64,000 bases of DNA from Saccharomycopsis malanga (GCA_004014935.1 CP025321.1:1116001-1180000), one strand, 5' to 3'. Counted from the first letter of the stretch, positions 20,272 through 31,207 are shown. The notes: generated by a model not told the origin, from the letters alone. Program-made: numbers and translations.

Positions 20272-22044
20272 TTACAAACTTTTAGCTTTGAGCAGCTCGG
20301 TAATGTGGTTTCGGTGGTCCTCAAAACTTTTTGGATAAATGTAACGTTTTATAGTTTCAACCTGGTCGGTGTTCTGGACTTTTCTCAACTCCAAGCATTT
20401 TGATTGGTTGTTATATGTCAATCTCCAGGCAGCATTTTCGTTGCCTTGAGCTGTGACTTTTGCCTTGATCCAGGAAAGAACTTGATGTAACCACAGGTAC
20501 GCTTTTTGGATATTGAAATTATTAGGATCGAAATGATTAGGCAAATCACTAACTTTGTATTCTTTGACATGGTGCAACTTTCCGTTGTAAAGACGAAAGC
20601 CGATCACCACAGTGCCACATCCGGTGAGATTTGCTTGCAAATAGGTGACAAACAACTTTTTCTGGAACCGCAAATCCAGCTTGAGATCTTTGTTCCATAC
20701 ATGAGTCTTAAGCTCGCAATGGTTGGTAAGATCTGTCACTGGAACATTGAGCAGTCTACAATCACTTTCAGAGCTCATGACTACACTTATAGGTTGAGAC
20801 AAAGTCTGTTTGTCCAAAACAACCTTCATTAGAAGCTTGAAACTGGCATGGTTAGTCAAGGGTTGGCTGTGTCTTTCCCTGCCGACTTTTTTCCAGTCAT
20901 CGATATCAGAAGGATGCTGTGACGTAGTGACAATCTGCTCAAACTTGTGGCCCAAGTACCCGTTCTGTAGATCCTTTGCTGACTCCAACTCCCTGTACAG
21001 ATTGTTAGAAACCAAGATTTGGCTTCCGATTGTGCTGATGTTCAATTCGATGTCAACCCTGCTGCTCTGCACTATAAAGGGTGACGAAAGCTGCATCAAG
21101 CGCACAAGTGGCCCCTTATTTGATATGAAGTCCAGCTCTACATACGGAGAGCCTTCGGCTGGTTTTTCGAGGTATTTGTTGAACATCTCGGTCTCAAGTT
21201 CCTGCAACGCCCCTAAACTTCCGGACAACCGAGGAATAGCTCGGTCGTACACATACGGTTTGTAATTCTGCCATCCTTCGAAAAGATCGTATATGAACTT
21301 GCCGTCAGTCGGGTATCTGAAACGTCTTGGCCGGTTGTAGAATCTCGAGGAAGCATCTGATTGAAACATGAGATTCAAGCCCTCGTCACGCGAATAATAC
21401 GAAACTGCTTGTCGTGACGTCACAGAGACATCACTAATAGCCTCAGATTGTTCCTCGGTACTGGTTTTCTCGTGGCCTGCTTCAGATTCTGCCAAACCGC
21501 CCTTGACAGCACTTTGCAGGCGTTCTAGATACTCCTCAAAAAACTTACGATACGATTTTGGCAGTGCCATGTCCTTCTGGCAGCCAGGAACTTTTAACGT
21601 AGCAATTTCTGCACATTCACTATCCTCAATCTTCAAATCTTTGAGAGAATTTTTCCAAAATGACTCGTCCAACTCGCAATGGTCCTCTTTTGTCTTCAAA
21701 CCTTCTTTCTCAGCACTGTCTTGCCCAGATCTAGCATGTAATCCTTTTGTTTGCCGCCTGCTGTGCCCCAGATTAGCATTACGAGTGCGTAAATGATAAT
21801 GATCATTGCCTAAGCTTCCGTCACCAGAATCATGGTGATGCTGCATGCTCTTGTGCCGTCTATAACTAGCGCTTCCTTGCTTTTCATGATACTTGCCCCG
21901 CTTGTCATCATCAGGACTCCTTTTCTTGTCATTGAACTGCTTCTCAACACCCTCGGCCACGCCACCATTCGATGGCGCCATTTTTAATACCTTTGTAGTA
22001 AAAAAGCCTTGTCCCGGAACCCTCGCAAACAAACTGCGTATCAT
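20272..22044 (-). CDS. unrecognised protein, probably mitochondrial
   Basis: The protein has 590 residues from the ATG at 22044. The N-terminus (MIRSLFARVPGQGFFTTKVL) is basic, lacks acidic residues and is amphipathic, as in a mitochondrial presequence. Residues about 25-190 are charged and low complexity. From about residue 225 the sequence is well ordered (RRFRYPTDGKFIYDLFEGWQ, then VYDRAIPRLSGSLGALQELE, and PFIVQSSRVDIELN) to the C-terminus (RRYIYPKSFEDHRNHITELL-like). No transmembrane segment is seen. I cannot place the family; the globular part is that of a conserved protein, and a role in mitochondrial RNA or DNA metabolism is only a guess. The antisense frames hold no better candidate. 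Confidence 0.75.
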   Translation of the reverse strand: MIRSLFARVPGQGFFTTKVLKMAPSNGGVAEGVEKQFNDKKRSPDDDKRGKYHEKQGSASYRRHKSMQHHHDSGDGSLGNDHYHLRTRNANLGHSRRQTKGLHARSGQDSAEKEGLKTKEDHCELDESFWKNSLKDLKIEDSECAEIATLKVPGCQKDMALPKSYRKFFEEYLERLQSAVKGGLAESEAGHEKTSTEEQSEAISDVSVTSRQAVSYYSRDEGLNLMFQSDASSRFYNRPRRFRYPTDGKFIYDLFEGWQNYKPYVYDRAIPRLSGSLGALQELETEMFNKYLEKPAEGSPYVELDFISNKGPLVRLMQLSSPFIVQSSRVDIELNISTIGSQILVSNNLYRELESAKDLQNGYLGHKFEQIVTTSQHPSDIDDWKKVGRERHSQPLTNHASFKLLMKVVLDKQTLSQPISVVMSSESDCRLLNVPVTDLTNHCELKTHVWNKDLKLDLRFQKKLFVTYLQANLTGCGTVVIGFRLYNGKLHHVKEYKVSDLPNHFDPNNFNIQKAYLWLHQVLSWIKAKVTAQGNENAAWRLTYNNQSKCLELRKVQNTDQVETIKRYIYPKSFEDHRNHITELLKAKSL

Positions 22045-22287
22045 AGATCTTACAACAGTAAATAAGCCTCATAGACCTTACATTTACAAGCCATATCATC
22101 GCCATCATGGCTAGAACAAGCCCTTTCATCAAACTTTTCATTTCTTGGTCATTGCTTAGTAATACTGCTACAAGGTGGTCATGGACTAATGTATATCTTG
22201 ATTAATGAGATTTGAACTCATATTTAACCCAAGCTGGAAATTCTACTTGCGTTTATCATTCCGCTATATTCGTATACAAGTTGTTAA

Positions 22288-22572
22288 TAAGTAATACCTT
22301 ACATTTCAAGCCGCGTAAATTTCAGTTTCTTATATACGCGCCATGTCTAAAGGGACTTGGTAAAGCCCAATAATATCATCTTAATCATAATCTTCTCACT
22401 GAATGATTGCAAAGTAAACACTATTGGTCTAGGCCAGGCCGTGTTTCAGACACTTGCACTTGCCCATTCAAAAACAGCAAGTAAAAAGCGTTCGTATGGG
22501 GATTCGAACCCGTGTACCTGTTAGGTCGCTTTCTCCACAGTACTACCCGTTGAACTATCCTGCCAAATCTTT
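22288..22572 (-). mobile_element. SINE-A copy
   Basis: Plus-strand view: CTTACATTTCAAGCCGCG, TTTCTTATATACGCGCC, GGGACTTGGTAAAGCCC, GGTCTAGGCCAGGCCGTG (a 5-bp duplication, GGCCA, in the body) and B box GGGATTCGAACCC, with the head ending at CTATCCTGCC. The tail is poorly kept. Confidence 0.75.
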
Positions 22573-22589
22573 TTGGTTTATCCAAGACT

Positions 22590-22858
22590 ATCTGCTTTTA
22601 CTTTAATAGACATAGCAAAATGGTTATTCTACATAAATCAGAACATTGTCTATAAAAAACACCAGTTCTTTGAATTAATTCATAACAACACCAGTTTTTT
22701 GAATTAATTCATATACTTGATTCGAATTCCACAGTTTTATCGCTCTCATTAATAAAGTCACTATATTGCTATTTTCGCTTTAGTCCCCTTGGACATAGAG
22801 CGTATATACAGAGCTGATATGTAGTGGGCTCGAAATATATGGTTATTATTATATTGGT
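22590..22858 (+). mobile_element. family B, strongly deleted, with SINE-A 3' tail
   Basis: The start resembles the family B start (TGCTTTTACTTTAATAGACATAGC). A 29-bp tandem duplication (AACACCAGTTCTTTGAATTA core) sits in the middle. The end is the shared tail GTCCCCTTGGACATAGAGCG, ATGTAGTGGGCTCGAAATAT and GGTTATTATTAT. Confidence 0.5.
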
Positions 22859-23765
22859 ATTTTCAATATCATTGTAAAGCAAAAGCTTTACACGTTAAAG
22901 CAGGAAATATAACTTCATTACATAAATATAACAATATACAACTAGGGAATGCACTATTTAATAATAATAAAGTGGCTAGACCAGTTTAAATAATCTATAT
23001 TACTTGTCCATGCTTTACACATTTGTATGCTATAGGATTAGCTGAGAAATTACGATTACTAGTGTACTTTATTCATGATACTAATCCTAAACTCAAAATT
23101 AAATGGAACTTTAATAAAGACATGTATAGTATAGTAGTATTACGACCCAAAATTGGCCTCTGCTGTGCTAAATTATAGGAAATTTATAATAATAATTTAC
23201 GATTGTAGAAAGTAAAAGTTATGTAGGATGAGAGGTGCACAGGAGAATAACACTTAATAAATGGCAAGTAGTAAATGAATTATGATAATTATACAAGATA
23301 ATATCAAATTTAAATATTCATAAAATCCAGAGAAATACTCAAAATAACTCACTAAAAACATTTAAATCTCATATATCAAGCTTATACCCGGATTGCCAAA
23401 ACAGCCATATTGAGATCGTGCGTTATGAACCATGATATGTTGATGTAGTATAAGTGTGGGTGGGAACAACTGGGGGCTAACGACAATAATAATGGAATCA
23501 GAGCAATTCTTTAGGATATCAGTAAGGTTTCAGAACATCTAAAAGCTTTATTTGTTCCTCATTTTTTTTTTGTTTGTTTAAAGAAACATTCTCCAGTTTA
23601 TACCCATACAACCTTTAAACTGTCTTAGTCATCGATTACTAATCATAGATGACTATATGGTTATCGAAACAAGTGGCGTACATTAGATGACATGAGATGA
23701 GTTGATGAAATAACAATCAATACCAGAATTTGGAATAATATAAAACATCATATATCAGCGAAGCC
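22859..23765. other. PEP12 upstream region
   Basis: AT-rich promoter region. No gene seen. A near match to the Reb1-like octamer (ATACCCGG) lies at about 23385-23392, roughly 370 bp before the start codon. Confidence 0.35.
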
Positions 23766-24644
23766 ATGTCTGAAAATGTGGATGATTTAGAGGCCGGTGG
23801 TCTGGAGACAATGTTCAATGCGGTGGTTGAGCAGGTGTCGAGTCTACTATTTCAGATCAACAACAATATCAATAATATCCGTAAGATGCAAATGAGCTTA
23901 ACTGCCAGGTTTAATAGTAGCGGTCAAACGGGAAATGTAAGCACGTTGCAAGGCCGTATTGTAGAATTGGTAAATTCTACGGCCGAGCTTTTCAAACAAT
24001 TGAATACACCAAAGAGTGCTCTTATAACAAGATTTGATAACCATACAGCAGGCTTTGGCCGCTACACAGATGACGAAAATCAAAGCTATAAAGATAGTAG
24101 TGCCGACAAGATAAGACTAGACAGAAACCAGTCGCTCCAGAAGGAGAAGATCTTGCGTGAGATTGCAACATCCTTACAGGAGTTTCAAGCTGCACAGCTG
24201 GAATTCAAGCAGTTTATAGAGAAGCGTGAATTGAACCAGCTATTAATAGAAGAGGAAGAGCAAAAAAACAACCTGAATGTTGACTCTTCTGCCCCTCAGC
24301 ATCAGCTCATCAAAGAACTCGACCCAATCAACAATGAAGAGCTCGTATATCACACACAGATGATCAGCCAGCGTGAGGAGGAAATCCAGAACATTGAAAC
24401 ATCCATTCTGGAATTAAACACTATTTTCAAAGACTTGGACACCTTGGTTAGCGACCAAGGCTACATGATCGACAACATTGAAACAAATATTAACAGCTTC
24501 AGCGACCATGTACGGCTGGCAGACAGCCAATTGGTAAAAGCAAATCGTAGCCAGCGCCGTAGTCTCAAGACGAAAAAGTGTCTTATATTGGTCTGTGTGC
24601 TTGTCTTGGTGTTTCTCATGTTTATTGTATTGGCATTAACATGA
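23766..24644 (+). CDS. PEP12: Qa-SNARE of the Pep12/Vam3 syntaxin group
   Basis: The protein has 292 residues (S. cerevisiae Pep12 has 288). The N-terminal three-helix Habc-type domain covers about residues 10-165 (VEQVSSLLFQINNNINNIRK onward). The SNARE motif runs about 198-265 (ISQREEEIQNIETSILELN) with the zero-layer glutamine at Gln231 in VSDQGYMIDNIETN, then a basic RSQRRSLKTKK linker and a C-terminal membrane anchor at 272-292. Known role of the group: fusion of Golgi-derived and endosomal vesicles with late endosome or vacuole. The REEEIQNIE...ELN..F.DL spacing is more like Pep12 than Vam3, so the symbol is likely but not certain. No intron is apparent. Confidence 0.82.
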   Translation: MSENVDDLEAGGLETMFNAVVEQVSSLLFQINNNINNIRKMQMSLTARFNSSGQTGNVSTLQGRIVELVNSTAELFKQLNTPKSALITRFDNHTAGFGRYTDDENQSYKDSSADKIRLDRNQSLQKEKILREIATSLQEFQAAQLEFKQFIEKRELNQLLIEEEEQKNNLNVDSSAPQHQLIKELDPINNEELVYHTQMISQREEEIQNIETSILELNTIFKDLDTLVSDQGYMIDNIETNINSFSDHVRLADSQLVKANRSQRRSLKTKKCLILVCVLVLVFLMFIVLALT

Positions 24645-24896
24645 TTATGGTTTGTGTGTAGCCAGACATGTGCTGAAAATATGTATTGAAAATATTTATT
24701 GAAAATATTTATTTTTATCGCCTTGAAATGAATGAATGTTGATACAAGCTAAAACAGTGTGTAATTGCAGTATGTTTTTCATATACTTGTCAAACGGAGA
24801 AACTTTGATGAATTTAAAAGCAGAATCGAACACTAAAAAAAAGTTGCTTTTCACAAGCTTTTGTCCCCTTTACTTACTACCAAACTATATACTTAC
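24645..24896. other. PEP12 3' flank
   Basis: AT-rich DNA with a short tandem TGAAAATATTTATT repeat at about 24685-24716. No gene seen. Confidence 0.35.
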
Positions 24897-24950
24897 AGTC
24901 TTGTCTGAAACTGATATGTACTGGGCTTGAAAGATATGATATTATTGTTA
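24897..24950 (+). mobile_element. SINE-A 3' tail fragment
   Basis: GAAACTGATATGTACTGGGC then TTGAAAGATATGATATTATTGTTATT. It directly precedes a family B copy in the same orientation. Confidence 0.65.
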
Positions 24951-24954
24951 TTAG

Positions 24955-26040
24955 ACTGATCTCATCGACAAACTAATAAAAGGCGCAATATCTCTCATAG
25001 AGCACCCAATAATCCTTCCATCTCTGCTTATATACATTTGGCAAAAGATGGGCATACTAAAAATATACTCTTGAAAAGTAAAGATATATCTCTTTTCAAC
25101 AGAAATATGCCTATATGCCTTACTATTGCCAGGTGGCCAAGTTGGTTAGGCCATGCGCCACACAAATAGTGCAGAATAGTGCAGAAAAGTAAGTGTGGCG
25201 TTCCTCACTTGGGGTTTTGGTACTCGATTCGCGCTGTTGACGTTTTGAAATAAATATCAAACCTTTTATGGAGTTAAATCTATGCTATCCAGGTTATTTT
25301 GAATTAAAAACCATACACCAGAGTTGTTAAATTTTCTGCTTTATTATAGTACTATTTATAATAAACAATCTCAAGTTTTCGAATAAATATTTGATATAAC
25401 GGAAAATTTCCAATTTTGACAAAAAATTGATTCTTTTAAATCATATTCTAGAGTCTTTACAGTAAGCCAAACCATACAAAAATCATATGTCTATACTCTT
25501 CAAGTCCTAGAGTTTTATGCCACGTACTTTGTTTCAATATTTGTTTTTTGAAATTTATTTAATAGTGAGAAAGTATCAATTTGTCAAAAATCACACATAA
25601 TGTGTTAGAAATCGTGTTTTTCACCTCTCAGAACATGTTTATTTATTGCTTGGCAACATCCTATAGGTTTATATTGCTTTTTGTTTTATTTCAGCTTGTT
25701 TTAAACTTTGACTGAGGTTTTATTTCAAAAAAAGGTGTGTCCCAAAGGCCAAAAAAAGTATTTTTTTATTATGGTTTCTCAGAGGAACTTGTATTATATT
25801 AATCATAAGATATTGTCAAAAGAGTATATTTCAACTTCCACTATACATTTAAAAATTTATGAAGTAGGTAAATCGTAATGTGCTTATTAATAAGCTTTTT
25901 ACTTAGGTTCAGGGGATGTCGCTTTGAAAAAACTTTTATGATCAGATTATGATCAACAGGAAATGATTAGGCTTTAATAAGTCCCCTTAGACACAGTTAG
26001 TATATACGAAACTGATATGTACTGGGCTTGAGATATATGA
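24955..26040 (+). mobile_element. family B element ending in the SINE-A 3' tail
   Basis: A box GTGGCCAAGTTGG near 25134, GCGCCACAC, GTGTGGCG and GGTACTCGATTCGCGC near 25216, then the AT-rich body with CAATTTTGACAAAAAATTGA. From about 25940 it continues as SINE-A 3' sequence (GATCAGATTATGATCAACAG, GTCCCCTTAGACACAG, TATGTACTGGGCTTGAGATA), running straight into (TTA)n. Confidence 0.75.
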
Positions 26041-26400
<360 letters not shown>

Positions 26401-26638
26401 CTCTTGTCTGAGCCAAATGGCCAAGTAGTTTTCCCAATGGTTTATCCAGCTTTCCCATTGGTTTGCCTGGTGGCTTGATAAAACCATCCAGCCAGTTGAA
26501 ACCATAAGATACACTACAACATTAGTAAAACAAAAAAGCACACAGTTAGGTGATATATAGTATAAATTAAATTAGCAAGACGCGGAGGAGGCGTTCTGTA
26601 TATGTAATATAATGAACAGGCAATGGATAACAGAATGT

Positions 26639-28783
26639 TTACTTTGAACCGTACTGGTTTTTGAAGCATTGATAGATGGTGTAATCAAAATGCTGGAAGT
26701 TTGGACTGATATCTTTGAACAAGTCTAGGGTTTGGGCTGATTTTTTCCAATAAAGGTTTGGAGAAGAGCCAATGTAGTCATGGGAGTGTTTATTCAAGCT
26801 GTGGAAGTCTGAGTTGAGGGTGTTTTTGCTAAAACCGGCAATGGAGTCGTTGCTGACGTTGTTGTTGGAGATCCAGCCAAGAGCCATATTGGAAGTCCAA
26901 TCAAAAGGGACGAATTTTTGCAATATTTCGTAGGAAGCCAAGGTGAAACCAAATTGTGGAGAAGATCTCAAGATTCTGGCAGGGCCGCCTTTGAAAAAGG
27001 CAGAGAAACCTTCGTATTTGTAGATTTTTCGGGCGGCATCAGCGATACCTTTGTACTGGATGTCGCCTTTTTTTGATTCCAACTGCAAACGGGTCTTGAT
27101 GACATCGCAAGGGGTGGTGAGATAGGCGGCGGGCATGCCAGCCACAGCGCCAGCGGTGAGCAATTGCCAAGTGGAGATGTTGTCGGGGCCAGGAGAGGAG
27201 CCGGCCAAGTTGTTTGCGTTGATAAAGTATTGTTTCAAGTGGGCGTAGGTTGGAAAATAGATGGAAGAGAAGGGGACGTCTCTTAGTAAGCAAGCAGCTA
27301 CGCCTTTATACAAGCCACTAATGCCCAACAGTCTTACGATTTCCATGGCGGATTTTTTTACAATGATTTGGCCGCTGGCGTTGAGTTTGCCAATCATTTG
27401 GCCCTGGATTTGCAATCTGATTTTCACAATTTCCAACGGATTGGTGAAGACGACCTGAGCGCCGCCCGCACAGCTTCCGGCCAAGATTTCATAGGGCAAG
27501 CCAACATGGCCCGCCAGGTCGCTTGACAAGCTACGAACCAAGTCGTTCATGGTGAGTTTGATTGCCTTTTCCGGGGCAATTCCCACCAACTGAGGAACCA
27601 AGCCAGAATACAACTTGAAAGGGCCTTCTTTTGCTACGGTTTTTACCAAGCAGTCTAGCGAGTTCCGATACGCCCCGTGGTTACGCTGGGCCTGGATCCG
27701 AGTCTTGATCAAGTCAATGGGATACACCATGGTAGCGCCAATCGCACCAGATACCGCGCCAAGACAGAAATGGTAGACAGACTGCAAAAGAGAATACAAA
27801 TTGTGCGACTTGTCAAACCGTTTAGCCACGATATCTACGGCAATGTTTGAGGCAATGTCTGCTGGCTGCGCTGCGCTGGAGCTCCCATTGCTATGTATAT
27901 ACTTGTGCAAGATGTCCAACTCGTGGTCGGTGAACAACTTGCTTGATTCTACGGATGTATGGTCGGTGTCCAGCAACAACTTGTTGATCAGCAGATACTT
28001 GTTCAACAAGTTGGTGGTTGACTTGATGTCGCTCCAGGAGTAGTCGGAACGGTGGCTGGAAAGTACAAACTGAAGAAACCGGCTGTCGATCTTGTGGCCA
28101 TATAAATGGTCAACCAACTGGGCCACTTTGGAGGCCTCCACTTGAATATTGGCATTCTTGTGGACATGGAAGAAACTAGTCACTTTTTCATGGTTAAGCT
28201 CGCTGATAATCAGATTATTCAAATCGTGATAATCAACATATTTCGCATTACGGCTATAATGGTCATCTAACATACTATTGATTTTGGCCCAATTGATGCC
28301 GTCATCGCTTACATAATGTACTTTTTGCTGAAACTTGTGCTCATGTATATAATCGTCCAATTTCCTCAATGTTTTCATGAATTGAGTCATCATTAGACGG
28401 TCGTTTTTACCATCGTTTTTACCGTCGTTTTTACCGTCGTTGTTACCACCATTTTTAAACCATTTCTCGTACAAAGTTTGCTGTTTGCTAAACTCAAGCT
28501 TACTGAAAAACTTCCAGATCATTTTAAACTGCGAATTGCTCTCATTAAATAACCCAATGAAATCCAGCCAATCCTTCCTTGTCAAATAGCCTTTGAAATT
28601 CTCATCTGCTATCATAAAGAAAATCGCATAATTTTCCCGCGATAGCTTCCCAGTAAGACGGCTAAATAACCGACTAAACTCTTCATAGCCAAGGGTCTCT
28701 GAATCTCCGGAATATTCCCTAAATAAACCCTCGAAATCAGCCTGCTTGTCGCCCACAGGACGAACATACCCAGCATACGACAT
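26639..28783 (-). CDS. AGC1: Mitochondrial aspartate-glutamate carrier Agc1
   Basis: The protein has 714 residues (S. cerevisiae Agc1 has 902). The N-terminal half is a regulatory region with degenerate EF-hand-like helices (FKGYLTRKDWLDFIGLF), less loaded with insertions than in S. cerevisiae. The carrier domain (about 335-640) has three mitochondrial carrier repeats, each with its PxD/ExxK/R signature: YPIDLIKTR, NPLEIVKIR and TPCDVIKTR. The matrix motif LYSGLVPQLVGIAPEKAIKL is typical of aralar/citrin-type carriers. A short tandem NDGK repeat lies near residues 112-127. Known role: exchanges aspartate and glutamate across the inner membrane in the malate-aspartate shuttle. The long C-terminal tail after residue 640 is unlike that of most carriers but is also present in yeast Agc1. 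Confidence 0.95.
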   Translation of the reverse strand: MSYAGYVRPVGDKQADFEGLFREYSGDSETLGYEEFSRLFSRLTGKLSRENYAIFFMIADENFKGYLTRKDWLDFIGLFNESNSQFKMIWKFFSKLEFSKQQTLYEKWFKNGGNNDGKNDGKNDGKNDRLMMTQFMKTLRKLDDYIHEHKFQQKVHYVSDDGINWAKINSMLDDHYSRNAKYVDYHDLNNLIISELNHEKVTSFFHVHKNANIQVEASKVAQLVDHLYGHKIDSRFLQFVLSSHRSDYSWSDIKSTTNLLNKYLLINKLLLDTDHTSVESSKLFTDHELDILHKYIHSNGSSSAAQPADIASNIAVDIVAKRFDKSHNLYSLLQSVYHFCLGAVSGAIGATMVYPIDLIKTRIQAQRNHGAYRNSLDCLVKTVAKEGPFKLYSGLVPQLVGIAPEKAIKLTMNDLVRSLSSDLAGHVGLPYEILAGSCAGGAQVVFTNPLEIVKIRLQIQGQMIGKLNASGQIIVKKSAMEIVRLLGISGLYKGVAACLLRDVPFSSIYFPTYAHLKQYFINANNLAGSSPGPDNISTWQLLTAGAVAGMPAAYLTTPCDVIKTRLQLESKKGDIQYKGIADAARKIYKYEGFSAFFKGGPARILRSSPQFGFTLASYEILQKFVPFDWTSNMALGWISNNNVSNDSIAGFSKNTLNSDFHSLNKHSHDYIGSSPNLYWKKSAQTLDLFKDISPNFQHFDYTIYQCFKNQYGSK

Positions 28784-29407
28784 TGTAGTTCTATGCTAAC
28801 GTAATCTTTATGAGGTTTACTCATTCTTCTGCCATATTGGAAGCATTCACAGCCAGCAACTCCATTACTATATAAAGTATATATGGAAAATCTCAAAGTG
28901 AAAAGAAACACGCTGCCGCCCGCCGCACCTCGCAATGTGGGGTAGCCCAGCCGACATTCTCCGACGGTGGGGTGTTCGGCCTAATTGGTATTTATAGCTT
29001 GCAATTGCCCATTGCCAATCCCCTTGATATACATGTCACATACCTGCAGCTGTACCACATGTCGTGTACCTCCATCTCCTATGATGTCATTACCATATTG
29101 TAGTTTATCATCATAGTATATATTCTTTAATCCTCTGAAAAAATATCATATTAAAACATCAACATTTATGACAAAACTACATGATACTAGTCATCTTAAT
29201 AGCCAAAAGTACATGTCATTCATCTAGATAAAACCATATGATACTAATAAATCGCACTACATCAACATCTCCGCCAAGCCTCAGAAAACACGCTGCATTG
29301 CATTATGCTTTCCACCACCAGTCGCCTCCACTACAATTGTTACAACTACCCAACCAAACGTGACTAGTTACTCCGGAAACTCCCGTCTTATTTTCCTTCT
29401 CTTAAAA
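28784..29407. promoter_or_regulatory. divergent AGC1 / GAL83 promoter region with GC-rich island
   Basis: A GC-rich stretch at about 28912-28985 stands out from the AT-rich surroundings. It holds two TGGGG runs (AATGTGGGG and CGGTGGGGTG) and TCTCCGACGG. The G runs resemble Mig1-type glucose-repression sites, which would fit genes of carbon metabolism; that is inference. Confidence 0.35.
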
Positions 29408-29452
29408 CTCTATATGTATTGGGCTTGAAATATAAGATATTATTATTAACTT
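29408..29452 (+). mobile_element. SINE-A 3' tail fragment
   Basis: CTATATGTATTGGGCTTGAA then ATATAAGATATTATTATTAA. It is only the 3' end, lying about 420 bp upstream of the GAL83 ATG. Confidence 0.6.
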
Positions 29453-29824
29453 TATACCAACCTGTCAAACGACATACAACTTGTCAATATGCCACTCACC
29501 CACCCACCCACACATCACACCCTTACATCACTCACCCCACCCACCCCTTGTACAAGATAGGAAAAAGAAAAAGCCGAGAAAAAAGAAGCGAGGAAAATCA
29601 AACCTCCAGCAAAACAAAAAAGAAAAAAAAAACCAAAAATATTCTACTTGTTTTTGCTATTCCATCAACAATATATATACATATATATAAGGACGATAAA
29701 AAGAAGACGACAGATCAAGTGGTTAAGAAATTATACGATCGTTTTACCCCCCACGTTTGACCAAGTTTCACTCGCATATTTATCAACTGCACGCTCGTTC
29801 AGAAAGATTCGTTTTCTCTGCGAG

Positions 29825-29864
29825 ACAACTGCATAACAGCGTCTCACGCAACAACTGCATAACA
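29825..29864 (+). repeat. direct repeat in the GAL83 leader
   Basis: ACAACTGCATAACA occurs at 29825-29838 and 29851-29864, 26 bp apart and just before the start codon. It looks like a local duplication of leader sequence. Confidence 0.6.
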
Positions 29865-29872
29865 AGTGCGCC

Positions 29873-31207
29873 ATGAGTCATGAGCAGAAGAAGCTGACCC
29901 ATACGATTTATGATGACAAACTTCTTAATCCGCTGCCTATAGCTGAGACCACCAAGGCGAATGTGCTTACTGAGGATATATCGATTGATCCGCCCAATAA
30001 GTCTGCGGAGGACAGTCTTGCCGAAAGTGTTGAAAATAAGGATGTTGACATGGATCTGCAGCAGATGCCGCGACTTTCGGATTCCATGTCCAATATGGAC
30101 ATTGGACGCAAAAGTGCGTCTATGATGAGCATTGATGACGCGCCCTTTCTGCGAAGCGGGACACGCCGGAAATCCACGCTTATTCTCACCGAAGAAGCCG
30201 AGAATGCCCTTGATGCGGCTCGAAAAGAACATGATAGAAAGAGTAAACCAAAGGCCGACAGTCGGTCTGCAGAAAGCCACAGTAAGATGCAGGAGCCCAA
30301 GTTGTATCTGATTGAGATCAAATGGATTCAAGGAGGTAGCAAAGTGTATGTTACAGGATCATTTACTGGCTGGACAAAGATGATTAAGATGAAGAAGCTT
30401 AATGATAGCGACAAGGAATTTGTAATAAGGCTTAATTTGCCGGTCGGAACACATCGGTTTCGGTTTGTAGTGGACAATGAGCTTCGGTTTTCCGATTATT
30501 TACCTACGGCGACTGATTCTCGGGGCAATTTTGTAAACTATATAGAAATTCTTGCTGAAGATGACGAGGCACTTTTGCAGCAACAGCGCCACGAAGCCTC
30601 GAGTAAGGATGACGCAGCAGCATTGGACAAACTTCAACAAATCCAGGAAAGTCAGCAACTTTTGCAAAAAAACCTCACGCCAGAACAACGTGCCAAACTT
30701 GAGCTGCGCCGTGGAAGTAAAAAAGACACTCGTAAGGACTCTCATATTGGACTCACCCAAGATGACGATGATATGGGAAACGGATACAGTCGATTCCATG
30801 AGAAATCAATGATTATCAACGCCAAAGCAGTAAAAAAACAGCAAGACACAGAATACACAGCAAATATCCCTGCAATTTTCACAGATCCACAGGCCATGGA
30901 ACGGTATTATCTCACTTTGGACCAGCAGAACCGTCAAAACGGAAATAACAACGGAAACCAATGGCTTATTCCTCCAGCCCTTCCTCCTCATTTGGATCAT
31001 GTAATTCTAAATAATCAGCAGCAAGTCAATCAGGAAGGCGGTTTCAACAAGGAAATCAATGCCGGAGGTTCTTTACCTATTCCAAATCATGTCATTTTGA
31101 ACCATTTGGCTACAACTAGCATCAAACACAATACATTGGCTGTAGCCACTACGGTCCGCTATAAACGCAAATATTTGACTCAAATTCTTTATGCTCCTCT
31201 CCAATAA
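29873..31207 (+). CDS. GAL83: Snf1 kinase beta subunit (Gal83/Sip2 type)
   Basis: The protein has 444 residues. The first 140 are Ser/Asp-rich and charged, with no Met-Gly start, so the N-myristoylation seen in Sip2/Sip1-type subunits is not expected here. A glycogen-binding CBM48 fold covers about residues 143-230 (IEIKWIQGGSKVYVTGSFTG, then LPVGTHRFRFVVDNELRFSD). The C-terminal ASC domain (about 335-444) binds Snf1 and the Snf4 gamma subunit: LIPPALPPHLDHVILN and HNTLAVATTVRYKRKYLTQI. Known role: scaffolds and localises the AMPK-like Snf1 complex that controls growth on non-preferred carbon sources. Only one beta-subunit gene is seen in the window. A Gln/Lys-rich linker joins the domains. 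Confidence 0.93.
   Translation: MSHEQKKLTHTIYDDKLLNPLPIAETTKANVLTEDISIDPPNKSAEDSLAESVENKDVDMDLQQMPRLSDSMSNMDIGRKSASMMSIDDAPFLRSGTRRKSTLILTEEAENALDAARKEHDRKSKPKADSRSAESHSKMQEPKLYLIEIKWIQGGSKVYVTGSFTGWTKMIKMKKLNDSDKEFVIRLNLPVGTHRFRFVVDNELRFSDYLPTATDSRGNFVNYIEILAEDDEALLQQQRHEASSKDDAAALDKLQQIQESQQLLQKNLTPEQRAKLELRRGSKKDTRKDSHIGLTQDDDDMGNGYSRFHEKSMIINAKAVKKQQDTEYTANIPAIFTDPQAMERYYLTLDQQNRQNGNNNGNQWLIPPALPPHLDHVILNNQQQVNQEGGFNKEINAGGSLPIPNHVILNHLATTSIKHNTLAVATTVRYKRKYLTQILYAPLQ

Noticed and set aside
24955-26040. LTR retrotransposon or LINE coding region inside family B
   Set aside because: No reverse transcriptase, integrase or gag-like sequence is visible in any frame, and no terminal direct repeats frame the element.
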